NCBI GenBank assembly: GCA_017507885.1
Contig: JAFVZY010000107.1
Location: 1 to 39,307 of the forward strand
Direction of reading: 5' to 3'
Source of the DNA: Candidatus Methanomethylophilaceae archaeon
Lineage (GTDB): Archaea; Thermoplasmatota; Thermoplasmata; Methanomassiliicoccales; Methanomethylophilaceae
Length of the DNA: 39,307 nucleotides
Under the pieces are notes generated by a model. It worked only from the letters and a program-made list of their open reading frames with translations. It was not told where the DNA came from and searched no databases. A program made the translations under genes and the position numbers. Shown here one piece after another: positions 7,920 to 16,332 of this stretch. How positions within the stretch are numbered: position 1 is the stretch's first letter; every line of letters begins with the position of its first letter.

Positions 7920-8738
7920 GTGAACAGATATCTGCAGTTATTCAGGACGGGTAATGCGTTGATGGGAATCATCGGCGTGGTCGTGGCGGCATTCATGGCT
8001 GCGGGAACGGACATCGTCGATCATCCGTTGAATCTGATTCTGTCCGCTGTGGTGGTGTTCCTTTTCATATGTGGTGGCAACGCCCTGAATGACGGTATAG
8101 ATGCGGTCATCGATCGTACCGCCCATCCGGAGCGTCCCGTGCCCATGGGCCTGATGACCGCCGAACATGCCAAGAACGTGGGTTTGTCCATGCTCCTGCT
8201 GGCCATGGGGGTCTCCCTGTTCACCTTCGATCTCGTTTGCATCGTCATCGTCGTGATCGCCGCCCTTCTCATGATCGCCTATGAGACCATGTTGAAACAG
8301 AGGGGATTCGTGGGAAACGTGACCATCGCGATCATGACCGGATTGATGTTCGTCCTCGGAGGTGCGGTCGTGGGTCATGCGCAGGACAACATCATCGTCG
8401 GTCTGATGGCCATGCTGGTCTCCATAGGTAGGGAGATCGCCAAGGATATAGAGGACATGGATGGCGACGAGGGCAGGTCCACTCTGCCCATGAGGATCGG
8501 TGTCCGTGCGTCCTCCGCACTGGCATGCGTCTTCTTCGTGGCCGGCCCCGTACTCAGCATCGCACCCATGATATGGCAGACGTATGGCATTCTGTATTAT
8601 GCGGTGGTCGTCGCCGATCTGATGTTTCTGTATTGCGCCATCAGGGTGTTCACGGATCCGCATATGGCTCAGAGCATGGCGAAGAAGGCGATGTTCGTCG
8701 CATTGCTGGCGTTCATTCTCGGGGTGTTGCCCTTCTGA
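7920..8738 (+). CDS. UbiA-family prenyltransferase, probable digeranylgeranylglyceryl phosphate synthase
   Basis: Attaches a geranylgeranyl group from GGPP in a membrane reaction. DGGGP synthase, the second ether-lipid step, is the usual archaeal role. The 272-residue product has both aspartate-rich UbiA motifs, NDGIDAVID and DIEDMDGDEG, and about eight membrane segments. GTG 7920 (VNRYLQLFRTGNA) is chosen because it aligns with the family start. The frame stays open upstream to 7668, but that part lies over the divergent gene and its promoter. An AT-rich TATA-like stretch at about 7885-7897 suggests a very short or absent leader. Other UbiA substrates cannot be ruled out. Confidence 0.85.
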   Translation: MNRYLQLFRTGNALMGIIGVVVAAFMAAGTDIVDHPLNLILSAVVVFLFICGGNALNDGIDAVIDRTAHPERPVPMGLMTAEHAKNVGLSMLLLAMGVSLFTFDLVCIVIVVIAALLMIAYETMLKQRGFVGNVTIAIMTGLMFVLGGAVVGHAQDNIIVGLMAMLVSIGREIAKDIEDMDGDEGRSTLPMRIGVRASSALACVFFVAGPVLSIAPMIWQTYGILYYAVVVADLMFLYCAIRVFTDPHMAQSMAKKAMFVALLAFILGVLPF

Positions 8739-8767
8739 GAACGTACGGTTTCGAAAAATGGAAATGT

Positions 8768-8789
8768 GCGGGGGTCACCCCCGCGTTTT
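8768..8789. terminator. Perfect GC hairpin between convergent genes
   Basis: GCGGGGGT-C-ACCCCCGC (8768-8784) is a perfect 8-bp palindrome followed by GTTTT. It lies 30 bp after the UbiA gene and at the end of the opposing small gene, so it may serve both directions. Confidence 0.6.
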
Positions 8790-9051
8790 AAAGCGATTCC
8801 AGGATTTCCGTGGCGTATTTTATACAGAGGGGTTTGTCCTTCAGAGGGAAGAACATGACCTTTCCCTGAGGGTACAGGGTGGTCTCCATGCCGTTCCACT
8901 GGAACACCAGCAGCATCTCGTCCCTCTGGGATATGGGGCATCCCCATGATTCGACCTTCTTTGCGGCCTCCGTCATGTCTATGTCCATGGGGTCGGCGGA
9001 GATGGCCATGAGGGCCTCCCCTCCGCAGAGACGTGCCGTGGTGAATCTCAG
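8788..9051 (-). CDS. Small conserved-looking protein of unknown function, possible CTG start
   Basis: An 87-residue product if started at CTG 9051, or 73 residues from the first ATG at 9009. The reading frame upstream of the ATG looks protein-like (RFTTARLCGGEAL) and contains no ATG, GTG or TTG before an in-frame stop. GGAGGG (minus strand, 9067-9062) sits 10 nt before the CTG, and the CTG overlaps the preceding gene's TGA (CTGA). The C-terminal half (YPQGKVMFFPLKD, then an amphipathic helix) recalls small alpha/beta archaeal proteins with a TBP-like turn, but I do not recognise the family. It is the last gene of the pyrB operon. It ends in TAA, one of four in the window. Confidence 0.6.
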   Translation of the reverse strand: MRFTTARLCGGEALMAISADPMDIDMTEAAKKVESWGCPISQRDEMLLVFQWNGMETTLYPQGKVMFFPLKDKPLCIKYATEILESL

Positions 9052-9578
9052 GAGAGTCCCTCCAGGGTTTCACACACCCTCCGTCTGAACGTCTCCAGAT
9101 CGGAGTCGTTGACGACCATGAGGTCCGCCAGTGCTATGATTTCGGAGAGTCCCCAACCCATTTCGCGATTGTCGCGTGAATCGAACTCCTCCTGATCCGT
9201 GGGGGCGTCCTCACGTCCCCTTTTGACGAGTCTCGCATACCTCTGTTCCGCGGGTGCATGGACGGCTATTATGTGGACGTCGTCCGACAGTCCACGGAAG
9301 GAGCGGACCTCGTCCATGCTCCTGCATCCGTCGACGAGGAAGAGCTCCCCGCTCATCCTCTCCAGGGCCCTGCGTGCCCAGATGTCGGATCCGTTGAGTT
9401 CCCTCTCCCGGGATGCGGTCTGTCCGACCGTCATCCCCTTGTCGGCGTTGCCGGAGGATTCATGGAACTCCCTGACGATGTCCCCCATCCTGAGGAAGGG
9501 GATCCCCATGGAGCGGGCGACCTCGAGGAGTTCCTCCTTGCCTGCTCCGGGCATACCTGTGATCAGCAGTATCCTCAT
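9048..9578 (-). CDS. UPF0200-family P-loop nucleotide kinase-like protein
   Basis: Protein of 176 residues starting MRILLITGMPGAGKEE, a P-loop at the N-terminus, followed by GIPFLRMGDIVREF, which resembles the substrate-binding region of adenylate kinase and dephospho-CoA kinase. This matches the archaeal UPF0200 family (predicted nucleotide kinases); the substrate is unknown. It follows pyrI by about 5 nt in the pyrimidine operon. Co-transcription with pyrB-pyrI makes a nucleotide substrate plausible, but many UPF0200 genes sit elsewhere. Confidence 0.8.
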   Translation of the reverse strand: MRILLITGMPGAGKEELLEVARSMGIPFLRMGDIVREFHESSGNADKGMTVGQTASRERELNGSDIWARRALERMSGELFLVDGCRSMDEVRSFRGLSDDVHIIAVHAPAEQRYARLVKRGREDAPTDQEEFDSRDNREMGWGLSEIIALADLMVVNDSDLETFRRRVCETLEGLS

Positions 9579-9583
9579 TCGAA

Positions 9584-10060
9584 TCACAGGAGGTTGTCGG
9601 AGATGTTCGTGAGCATCCTGTTGCAGTAGCAACATCTGAGTTGCGGGGGACGCCTTCCGACGACGGTGAATTCGGGGGACACGGGTTCGCCCTTGTTGGT
9701 GATGCAGTTGGGGTTGCTGCATCTCGCCATTCCCACGACGTGGTCGTCGAGACGGACGGAGTATTTGTCCGCCACATAGTAGTCCCTGATGATCGCGATG
9801 GTCGCATCGGGTGCGATGAGGGCGATCTTGTCCACGGTCTTCGAGTCCAGTTCCCTGTCTTCGATCTTCACGATGTCCTTCCATCCGGGCCCCTTTCCGG
9901 AGGGGACGTGGATTCCGATGCTGATCGAGGAATCGATGTTGTTCTCGTTCACACCGAGTATCTTCATGACGTTGAGGGCCTGTCCGCACTCGATGTGGTC
10001 TATGACCGTTCCGTTCCTGATCGGAGGCAGTTTGACCTCCTTCACTCCTGCGGGATTCAT
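9584..10060 (-). CDS. pyrI: Aspartate carbamoyltransferase regulatory subunit PyrI
   Basis: Regulatory chain of ATCase: it binds nucleotide effectors and joins catalytic trimers through a zinc site. The 158-residue length is typical. The N-terminal allosteric domain (IDHIECGQALNVMKILG) and the C-terminal zinc site are both visible: cysteines in CSNPNCITN and CCYCN near the end give four Cys ligands. Its ATG overlaps the pyrB TGA as ATGA, so the two chains are translationally coupled. The gene order pyrB-pyrI is standard in archaea. Confidence 0.95.
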   Translation of the reverse strand: MNPAGVKEVKLPPIRNGTVIDHIECGQALNVMKILGVNENNIDSSISIGIHVPSGKGPGWKDIVKIEDRELDSKTVDKIALIAPDATIAIIRDYYVADKYSVRLDDHVVGMARCSNPNCITNKGEPVSPEFTVVGRRPPQLRCCYCNRMLTNISDNLL

Positions 10061-10989
10061 TGCAATTCACCTCCGAGGATGGAGCAGAGGAGCGCCATTC
10101 TCACGGGCACTCCGTTGAACGCCTGCCTGAAGTACCTGGCATGGGCTGTGGAATCGACCTCCGGTGCGATCTCGTCGACCCTGGGGAGGGGGTGCATGAC
10201 GATCATGTCGCTCTTGGCCTCCCTTAGGATGGTGTTGTCGATCCTGTATGTTCCCGCGACCTTGTTGTATTCAGCTGGGTCGGGGAACCTCTCCTTCTGT
10301 ATCCTGGTGACGTAGAGGATGTCGGCCTGGTCGATGACGCCTTCGAGTTCATCGGTCTTGACGGGATTGCAACCCTTGCTGACGAGGTCCGAGACGATGT
10401 CGTCGGGCATCTGGAGGCTCTCCGGTGCGACCAGGGTGAGTTTGGCACCGAACATGGTCAACGCATCGGCGAGGGAGTGGACGGTCCTGCCGTACTTCAG
10501 GTCTCCCACGAGGACTATGTTGAGTCCGTCGAGGGTTCCCTTGGCCTCCCTCATGGTGAAGAGGTCCAGAAGAGTCTGGGTGGGATGGGATCCGGCTCCG
10601 TCCCCGGCGTTGATGACGGGATTCTCGGAGAATTTGGCGGCCAGTCTCGCGGCGCCCTCGTAGGGGTGTCTCAGTACGATGAGGTCGCAGTACGCATCCA
10701 CCATCTTGATGGTGTCCGCGAGGGTCTCACCCTTGGATATGGATGTCATGGACATCTCGGACACGTCTATGACGTCGCATCCGAGCCTGTATGCGGCGCT
10801 CTCGAAGGAGAGCTTGGTGCGGGTGGAGGGTTCGAAGAAAAGATTGCCGAGAATCCTGCCGTCCAACATGCGATCGGTCTTTTCACCGAGTGCATAGGGC
10901 ACCATCTTCTCGGACAGGTCCAGGATGCTTTCGATCTGGTCCTTTGTGAAATCCCTTATGGAAACAACGTCCTTGTCGTAGAGGTCCAT
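10057..10989 (-). CDS. pyrB: Aspartate carbamoyltransferase catalytic subunit PyrB
   Basis: Catalyses carbamoyl phosphate + aspartate to carbamoylaspartate, the first committed step of pyrimidine synthesis. The 310-residue protein has the carbamoyl-phosphate motif FFEPSTRTKLSF, the HPTQTLLDL motif, and MHPLPRVDEI for the aspartate domain. It is the first gene of a four-gene minus-strand operon (pyrB, pyrI, UPF0200, small ORF). A TATA-like box CCTTAAAACC lies about 26 bp upstream of the ATG, suggesting a leaderless transcript. The whole catalytic chain is present. Confidence 0.96.
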   Translation of the reverse strand: MDLYDKDVVSIRDFTKDQIESILDLSEKMVPYALGEKTDRMLDGRILGNLFFEPSTRTKLSFESAAYRLGCDVIDVSEMSMTSISKGETLADTIKMVDAYCDLIVLRHPYEGAARLAAKFSENPVINAGDGAGSHPTQTLLDLFTMREAKGTLDGLNIVLVGDLKYGRTVHSLADALTMFGAKLTLVAPESLQMPDDIVSDLVSKGCNPVKTDELEGVIDQADILYVTRIQKERFPDPAEYNKVAGTYRIDNTILREAKSDMIVMHPLPRVDEIAPEVDSTAHARYFRQAFNGVPVRMALLCSILGGELQ

Positions 10990-11095
10990 GTTTCACGATA
11001 TGGAACTCTTGGTTTTAAGGATTCATATCGCAAACCTCCGATCGGACATTCCCGTGGACGTAATCCTTATCAGACCGCTATGAGTGGGGGAGCGC

Positions 11096-12787
11096 ATGTT
11101 AGATGTAGTCTCCCGCTCCCAGAGGGGCAGGGTTTGCGAATACTCCAGGGGCGAGTCCCGTGTGACCACCCCTATGATCATCGGGTCCCGCGAGGGAGGT
11201 CCCGTCTGGATCGGAGGCGGTCCCGACGGAAGGGTGCTGCACGTGATGGGTTCAGAGGTCCCCTTGGAGACGGGTCTCCTCACCACGGCCTCGTCCGGCA
11301 GGGATTCCGAATCCTTGGTCAAGGACGGCGTGCAGGTGATCAGACTCCCGCTTCCCGAAGACATCATCGTGGATGAGACGGCCGAGGTTGTCGTGGTCCC
11401 GAACGGATACGAACTCAGGAAGGATGCCCGCCGCATCGTGGATGTCGTGATCAGGCTCCGCCAGGCAATCGGGTTCGGAAGGATCCTCTGCATCCTCGGA
11501 CTGGGCGAGGCGTCCACCCTCTCCCTGTTGTCCTACATGGGCGTGGACATGTTCGACGATTCCCTCGCACGTTCCACCGGAATCAACGGCATCAGACAGA
11601 TGCCCGAGGCCGACCTCGTCACGGGAAAGGATGAGTCCGAAGGCAACGTTGCAATCCTCATGGAGGAGATCGAGAAGATCCGTACGTTCATCGGATGCGA
11701 TCGTCTGAGGGAGCTGGTGGATCAGAGGTCCTTCGCCACCCCTTCGTCCGTGGCCATGCTCAGGATCTACGATGACGTGGGATACGAGTATGCCGAGGAG
11801 ACATGTTCCACCGTCGGATGCAGGTTCAGCTGCAACACGACCCAGGCTCTCAGGAGGCCCGACCTCAAGAGGTACCGCGGTCGTATGGAGGACTACCGCA
11901 AGCCGGAGAACAAGAGGGTCCTGCTGCTCCTTCCCTGTTCGGCCAAGAAGCCCTATCACATCTCCAAATCCCACAAGGCGTTCTCGTCGGCCATCCACAC
12001 CGCGTCCCACGACACCCTTGTGCACGAAGTCATCGTGACATCCCCCCTCGGGGCCGTCCCCAGGGAGTTGGATGCCATGTATCCTGCCAACTCCTATGAC
12101 ATCCCCGTCACCGGTGAGTGGAAATGCGAGGAGAAGGCCATGATCCGCAGGATGATCGGCGACATCATCGCGCAGGGTTACGAGAAGGTCGTCTGTCACC
12201 TCGGTGACGATTACGAACTCGTGGAGGGTCTTGCCGAGATGGAGTGCACCGTCGTCGGGGATTCCGGTTCCCCTGCATCCCTCGCCAATCTGGACAAGGC
12301 GCTCAGGGCGGCCACCAAGGGCATGGAGCCCGTCGATTACCTGGACGACCGCAACAACCAGTTCAGGAACGTTTTGGAGTTCCAGTTCGGAAAGGAGGCC
12401 GCGGATCTCCTGATGGATGAGAACACCTATGCGATCGGAAAGTTCCCCTATTGGAAGATGTTCCGTGAGAATCCGGAGAACCGCAAGGACAAGGTCCAGC
12501 TCGGGATGATGACCCCTGAGAGGGGCATGGTCTCGCTCACCCTGGAAGGTGCGAAGATCCTCGCCGAGAAGGGATTCTATACCGTGGAGATCATGGACTT
12601 CGAGATGAAGGGCAACCTTTTCGCAGTCGGTGTCGTCTCCGCAGACCCCCGCATACGCATAGGGGATGAAGCCATCGCCGTCTGCAACGGCGAGGTCAGG
12701 GGAGTCGGGATGGCGCTCATGTGCGGTCGCGAGATGACCGACCTCAAGCGTGGAATCGCCGTCAAGATGCGTCACAAGACCAAATGA
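11096..12787 (+). CDS. arcS: Archaeosine synthase ArcS (TgtA2)
   Basis: Acts on preQ0-modified tRNA at position 15 in archaeosine synthesis. The 563-residue protein has a TGT-like N-terminal part, a DUF5591-type central domain with the ArcS hallmark PCSAKKPY followed by SKSHKAF, and a C-terminal PUA domain (from about residue 490, ending VKMRHKTK). Cysteine-rich segment TCSTVGCRFSC lies near residue 240. ATG 11096 is preferred to GTG 11084 because GTGGGGGAG precedes it. Some archaea split this function between ArcS and other proteins, and the length here fits full-size ArcS. Two tandem hairpins follow the stop. Confidence 0.9.
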   Translation: MLDVVSRSQRGRVCEYSRGESRVTTPMIIGSREGGPVWIGGGPDGRVLHVMGSEVPLETGLLTTASSGRDSESLVKDGVQVIRLPLPEDIIVDETAEVVVVPNGYELRKDARRIVDVVIRLRQAIGFGRILCILGLGEASTLSLLSYMGVDMFDDSLARSTGINGIRQMPEADLVTGKDESEGNVAILMEEIEKIRTFIGCDRLRELVDQRSFATPSSVAMLRIYDDVGYEYAEETCSTVGCRFSCNTTQALRRPDLKRYRGRMEDYRKPENKRVLLLLPCSAKKPYHISKSHKAFSSAIHTASHDTLVHEVIVTSPLGAVPRELDAMYPANSYDIPVTGEWKCEEKAMIRRMIGDIIAQGYEKVVCHLGDDYELVEGLAEMECTVVGDSGSPASLANLDKALRAATKGMEPVDYLDDRNNQFRNVLEFQFGKEAADLLMDENTYAIGKFPYWKMFRENPENRKDKVQLGMMTPERGMVSLTLEGAKILAEKGFYTVEIMDFEMKGNLFAVGVVSADPRIRIGDEAIAVCNGEVRGVGMALMCGREMTDLKRGIAVKMRHKTK

Positions 12788-12811
12788 AACCAGAGGGGTC
12801 TTCGGACCACT

Positions 12812-12860
12812 TTCGGACATAGCCAGATGTCCGGAGCGGGGTGGCTTTTTCGGTCACCCC
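12812..12860 (+). terminator. Tandem hairpins after arcS
   Basis: CGGACAT (12814-12820) pairs with ATGTCCG (12827-12833). A second stem, GGGGTG/CACCCC (12838-12843 and 12855-12860), has T-rich sequence in its loop and after it. Together they form a likely 3'-end structure. Confidence 0.5.
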
Positions 12861-13010
12861 CTCCACTTTTGTTTAAATACTCCGTCTTGAATGCTAATCA
12901 TGAAGGGGATACGGGTGCGATCCCTAAAAGCACTCGTTCCAGATGACGGCGGGACACCATCCATCCACCATCCCTACTTCTCGTTCCGCCGTCGCGTCCC
13001 CTTATCTTCT

Positions 13011-13850
13011 TCAATTTCCGGATACGGTCTCCTTCGCATAGGCGGATGCGATGCGACTCAGGAGTATACCCAGCACTATGCCGAGTACGATTCCAACGAT
13101 CCCTCCGATGACATCCCCCGTGCCCGCTATCCCCTGGTAGGCCTGGATGGTCACGGTGATGATCGAACCGACGGTCAGTCCGAGGATCGCGGAGTACGTG
13201 GGTCTTCTGTAACGGGTGATGCAGACGTCCATGATCTTGGACATTCCGAAGACACCTATCAGGAGACCTATCCCGACGGGCATGAGGAGTCCCAGGTCGA
13301 AGTCGGTGAGGGCACTCATCAGAGGGGTGTAGAGGCCCAGTGCCAGCAATATCGTGGAACCGCTGATTCCCGGAGCCATCTTGGATATGGCGAATATGAT
13401 TCCCACAAGCACCATGATCGGAGGGGATGCCTCGATTCCGTCACCTTCTCCGAGGAACAGGCATCCTATCATGATGGCCACCCCCGCCATGAATGCGACG
13501 ACATCGACATATGTGACGCCGCCTCCCTCCTCCTGACCCAGTTCCCATATGTCCGGCACCTGTGCCAGGATCAACGCGGCGAAGAAGAACATGGTCGGGA
13601 TCTCCCACCTTTCGATGAGGAATTCCAGACCGAACGCGCATATCATCATTCCGATGAACACGCCTATGAGGATCACGATGATGAAGCGGAGGTCCTTCAG
13701 GAGTCTGTCCCTGATGTGTGCGAGATCTCTGATCAACCTCTCGTATAATCCGAATATCACCAGGATGGTCGCTCCGCTCGCTCCTGGAAGCATGGATATG
13801 ATGCCTGTGAGGGTACCGATCATCAGATCCTTCAGATTCCTGTTCATCAT
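13011..13850 (-). CDS. DUF368 membrane protein, polyprenyl-phosphate transporter-like (PopT family)
   Basis: Protein of 279 residues with about eight membrane segments and the two internally related signatures of DUF368: MLPGASGATIL near the N-terminus and MAPGISGSTILLALG in the second half. Bacterial DUF368 proteins (PopT) recycle undecaprenyl phosphate across the membrane. By family, an archaeal member may flip dolichyl or polyprenyl phosphate for glycosylation. The frame stays open to 13916, but a TATA-like box (TTTTTATAC, about 13874-13882) lies inside that extension and about 28 bp before ATG 13850. The later start is therefore used and the mRNA is probably near-leaderless. Confidence 0.85.
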   Translation of the reverse strand: MMNRNLKDLMIGTLTGIISMLPGASGATILVIFGLYERLIRDLAHIRDRLLKDLRFIIVILIGVFIGMMICAFGLEFLIERWEIPTMFFFAALILAQVPDIWELGQEEGGGVTYVDVVAFMAGVAIMIGCLFLGEGDGIEASPPIMVLVGIIFAISKMAPGISGSTILLALGLYTPLMSALTDFDLGLLMPVGIGLLIGVFGMSKIMDVCITRYRRPTYSAILGLTVGSIITVTIQAYQGIAGTGDVIGGIVGIVLGIVLGILLSRIASAYAKETVSGN

Positions 13851-14125
13851 GGGGGTTCCATGTGTGACGTCGTATAAAAACAATAGAAGGGAGGGCGGCA
13901 TTCCTCCGAATTCCATTCGTTTCGTTGCTGGATTATTCTTTTTGACAATGTCCCATCCCTAACATCATCGTGATGGACGTCGCGCCCGCAATCGTTACGG
14001 ACATCAGCTACCATGTGGTCGCATTCCGGATCCGCAGCATATCGGGCATACTATCCCGATAATAAATATGCAAATCGGCAATCCCCCAAACGATATTATC
14101 CACTGTCGACGTTGCCGTGGATGTT

Positions 14126-14617
14126 ATGGCAGACATCATGATTCGCAAAAGGAAGAGGATGAGATCCAAGGATCTCAAGAACCTGGTGAAGGATATGGAG
14201 GAAGCCCTCAAGGTCCCTCTTTTCAATGAGGACAATGCGGTGGATCTCGCGGAGAGTTCCGATTTCAATCTCATCTTCGTGGATGGGGATATTCTCGGTC
14301 TTGTCTATGAGGAGAAGCCGTTCCTCACCGTCAGGGGAATTCTGAAATACAAACCCGAGGCACGTGCAGTGACCGTGGACATGGGTGCGGTACCCTTCGT
14401 GGTCAACGGTGCGGATGTAATGGGGCCCGGCATCGTCGAGTGCGACCCTGAGATCCAGGAAGGCGACATGGTTTGGATAAGGGATGTCAGGAACAAGGCA
14501 CCCCTTGCCGTGGGTGTGGCCCTTCGTTCCGGAGAGGAGATCGCTCAGCGTTCTCCCGGAAAGGCCATCAAATCCCTCCATTTCGCCGGAGACAAGCTCT
14601 GGAAGACCGGGGAGTGA
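14126..14617 (+). CDS. PUA-domain RNA-binding protein (MCT-1/Tma20-like)
   Basis: Protein of 163 residues with an N-terminal pre-PUA region (RKRKRMRSKDLKNLVKDM) and a C-terminal PUA domain (VPFVVNGADVMGPGI, then GDMVWIRD). This architecture matches archaeal homologues of MCT-1/Tma20, which in eukaryotes act in translation reinitiation and ribosome recycling; here the role is inferred. ATG 14126 is used. An upstream in-frame GTG (14117) and a later ATG (14138) are alternatives. A TATA-like stretch (ATATTATC) at about 14091-14098 suggests a leaderless or very short 5' end. The ArcS gene nearby also ends in a PUA domain. Confidence 0.82.
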   Translation: MADIMIRKRKRMRSKDLKNLVKDMEEALKVPLFNEDNAVDLAESSDFNLIFVDGDILGLVYEEKPFLTVRGILKYKPEARAVTVDMGAVPFVVNGADVMGPGIVECDPEIQEGDMVWIRDVRNKAPLAVGVALRSGEEIAQRSPGKAIKSLHFAGDKLWKTGE

Positions 14618-14631
14618 ATCCTTTGAAACAC

Positions 14632-14672
14632 GGAGGCCGGTCGTTGCGGCCTCCCGAACCTTTCCTTTTCAA
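14632..14672 (+). terminator. Hairpin plus pyrimidine tract after the PUA gene
   Basis: GGAGGCCG (14632-14639) pairs perfectly with CGGCCTCC (14647-14654) around a 7-nt loop. CTTTCCTTTTC follows about 6 nt later. Confidence 0.6.
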
Positions 14673-14712
14673 ACTCCGTCTGTGGAAAATACGGGGTGCA
14701 AGTGGTTTGAAT

Positions 14713-14726
14713 GGGGCCGAAGCCCC
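14713..14726 (-). terminator. TTCG-loop hairpin after rtcB
   Basis: On the minus strand GGGGC-TTCG-GCCCC lies 5 bp past the rtcB stop. It is a compact tetraloop hairpin, and the opposite end of this convergent interval carries the PUA-gene terminator. Confidence 0.5.
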
Positions 14727-14730
14727 TGAA

Positions 14731-16182
14731 TCATCCTTTGATGACGCCTATCGGTGTCAATTTCGCGACCTTGGCCGTCAATCCCGCATCGCATACGACG
14801 CGGATGACCTCGTCCACGTCCTTGTATGCCTGATGGGCCTCCTCCAGGACTCCTTCGCGGGTGGCGTTCCTGAGGTAGATGTCCTTTGCCGCCATTTCGT
14901 CCATGATGCCTTCGACGGTGAGGGTGTCGACGGCCTTCTTGCGGGACATCTTTCTTCCGGCACCGTGGCACGACGATCCGAATGTCTGTTCCATGGAACC
15001 CTTCCTTCCGGCGAGGACGTATGTCCCGACACTCATGTCGCCGGGGATGATGACGGGTTGTCCGACGTTCCTGTAACGCATGGTGACCTCGGACCTGCCG
15101 GGCGCGAATGCACGGGTGGCACCCTTCCTGTGGACGAGGACGTCCTCGTGGTGGCGGTCGATGTCGTGACGCTCCTTCTTGGCGATGTTGTGTGCGACGT
15201 CGTAGACGACATCCAATCCCATGGATTCGGCGGAATCCCCGAGTATGTTCTCGAAGGATTCCCTGACCCAATGGGTGATCATCTGCCTGTTGGCCCATGC
15301 GTAGTTGGCTCCGCAGCACATCGCCTTGTAGTAGTCGTCACCGAGTTTGGAATCCAGGGGTGCGCAGGCGAGCTGTCTGTCCGGCAGGTTCACGGAGTTC
15401 TGTTTGACATAGCGTTCCATCTCCTGGAGGTAGTCCGTTGCGATCTGGTGTCCGCATCCGCGGGAACCGCAGTGGACGGTTACGCACAGGTTGCCCTGTT
15501 TCAACCCGTACGCCTTCGCGATGTTCTCGTCGAAGACGTTCTCCACGAGATCCAGTTCCAGGAAGTGGTTTCCGGAGCCGAGGGACCCCAGCTGGGGGAG
15601 TCCGCGTTTGCGGGCCTTGTCTCCGACCACGGAGATGTCGGCATCCTCCATGCATCCGCCGTCCTCCGTGACCTCCAGATCCCTCTCCCATCCGTATCCG
15701 TTCTCCACGGCCCATTCCGATCCGTGAAGGAGGATCTCGTCCAATTCCTTGTATCCGACGTGGGTGAGTCCCTTGGAACCGAGTCCGCAGGGGACGTTCT
15801 TGAAAAGCTCGTCGATGAGTTCGTTCTTCCTCCCGCCCAGATCCTCGGGGGTCAGATCGGTCTTGATGAGACGGACTCCGCAGTTGATATCGAAACCGAT
15901 CCCCCCGGGTGAGATGGAACCCTCGTATCCGTCGACGGCCGCCACACCCCCGATGGGGAATCCGTAACCCCAGTGGATGTCGGGCATGGCCATGCTGCTT
16001 CCGACGATTCCGGGAAGGCACGCCACGTTCATGACCTGCTGTGCGGCGTTGTCCGCCTTGACCTGGGGGATCATCCCGTCGTTGGCGTAGATGACCGCAT
16101 TGGTCCTCATCCCCATGGACTCGTCCATCGGGATCTCCCATCTGTTGTCGTCGATCTTGTTGAGAGTTCCGTTCCATGCCAT
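14731..16182 (-). CDS. rtcB: RtcB RNA ligase
   Basis: GTP- and Mn2+-dependent ligase that joins 2',3'-cyclic phosphate and 5'-OH RNA ends, in particular spliced tRNA halves. The 483-residue length is normal and no intein is present. Conserved blocks are ISPGGIGFDINCGVRL with the metal-binding Cys, VHCGSRGCGHQ, YDVAHNIAKKE, and SSCHGAGRKMSR with the histidine that becomes guanylylated. ATG 16182 is chosen over upstream in-frame codons because AGAGGTG lies about 8 nt before it. A tRNA-His gene lies 75 bp upstream on the same strand. Confidence 0.96.
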   Translation of the reverse strand: MAWNGTLNKIDDNRWEIPMDESMGMRTNAVIYANDGMIPQVKADNAAQQVMNVACLPGIVGSSMAMPDIHWGYGFPIGGVAAVDGYEGSISPGGIGFDINCGVRLIKTDLTPEDLGGRKNELIDELFKNVPCGLGSKGLTHVGYKELDEILLHGSEWAVENGYGWERDLEVTEDGGCMEDADISVVGDKARKRGLPQLGSLGSGNHFLELDLVENVFDENIAKAYGLKQGNLCVTVHCGSRGCGHQIATDYLQEMERYVKQNSVNLPDRQLACAPLDSKLGDDYYKAMCCGANYAWANRQMITHWVRESFENILGDSAESMGLDVVYDVAHNIAKKERHDIDRHHEDVLVHRKGATRAFAPGRSEVTMRYRNVGQPVIIPGDMSVGTYVLAGRKGSMEQTFGSSCHGAGRKMSRKKAVDTLTVEGIMDEMAAKDIYLRNATREGVLEEAHQAYKDVDEVIRVVCDAGLTAKVAKLTPIGVIKG

Positions 16183-16257
16183 TTGAAAACACCTCTTTAG
16201 TGGGGAATCATCCCTTGATATGACGGGATCATGAAATCGTGGAAAGAAGAAGAAAGG

Positions 16258-16332
16258 GGCCGAGACCGAGATTTGAACCCGAGTCAAGGGATCCACAGTC
16301 CCCTAGGATAACCAAGCTACCCCATCCCGGCC
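16258..16332 (-). tRNA. tRNA-His (GTG anticodon) with encoded G-1
   Basis: On the minus strand the acceptor arms GCCGGGA and TCTCGGC pair, with an encoded extra 5' G (16332) facing C73 (16258), the tRNA-His identity pair. The D-arm region reads TGGGGTAGCTTGGTTATCC, the anticodon loop CTGTGGA holds GTG (16296-16294), and the T arm contains GGGTTCGAATC. No intron and no encoded CCA are seen. An AT-rich stretch at about 16360-16375 may hold its promoter. Confidence 0.93.

Noticed and set aside
11252-12820. 522-codon open frame on the minus strand
   Set aside because: It is the antisense shadow of arcS, whose motifs and family length are clear; the minus product has His/Asp/Gly-rich low-complexity composition.
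14731-16182. Intein in rtcB
   Set aside because: RtcB genes sometimes carry inteins, but this one has the normal length of 483 codons with uninterrupted motifs.
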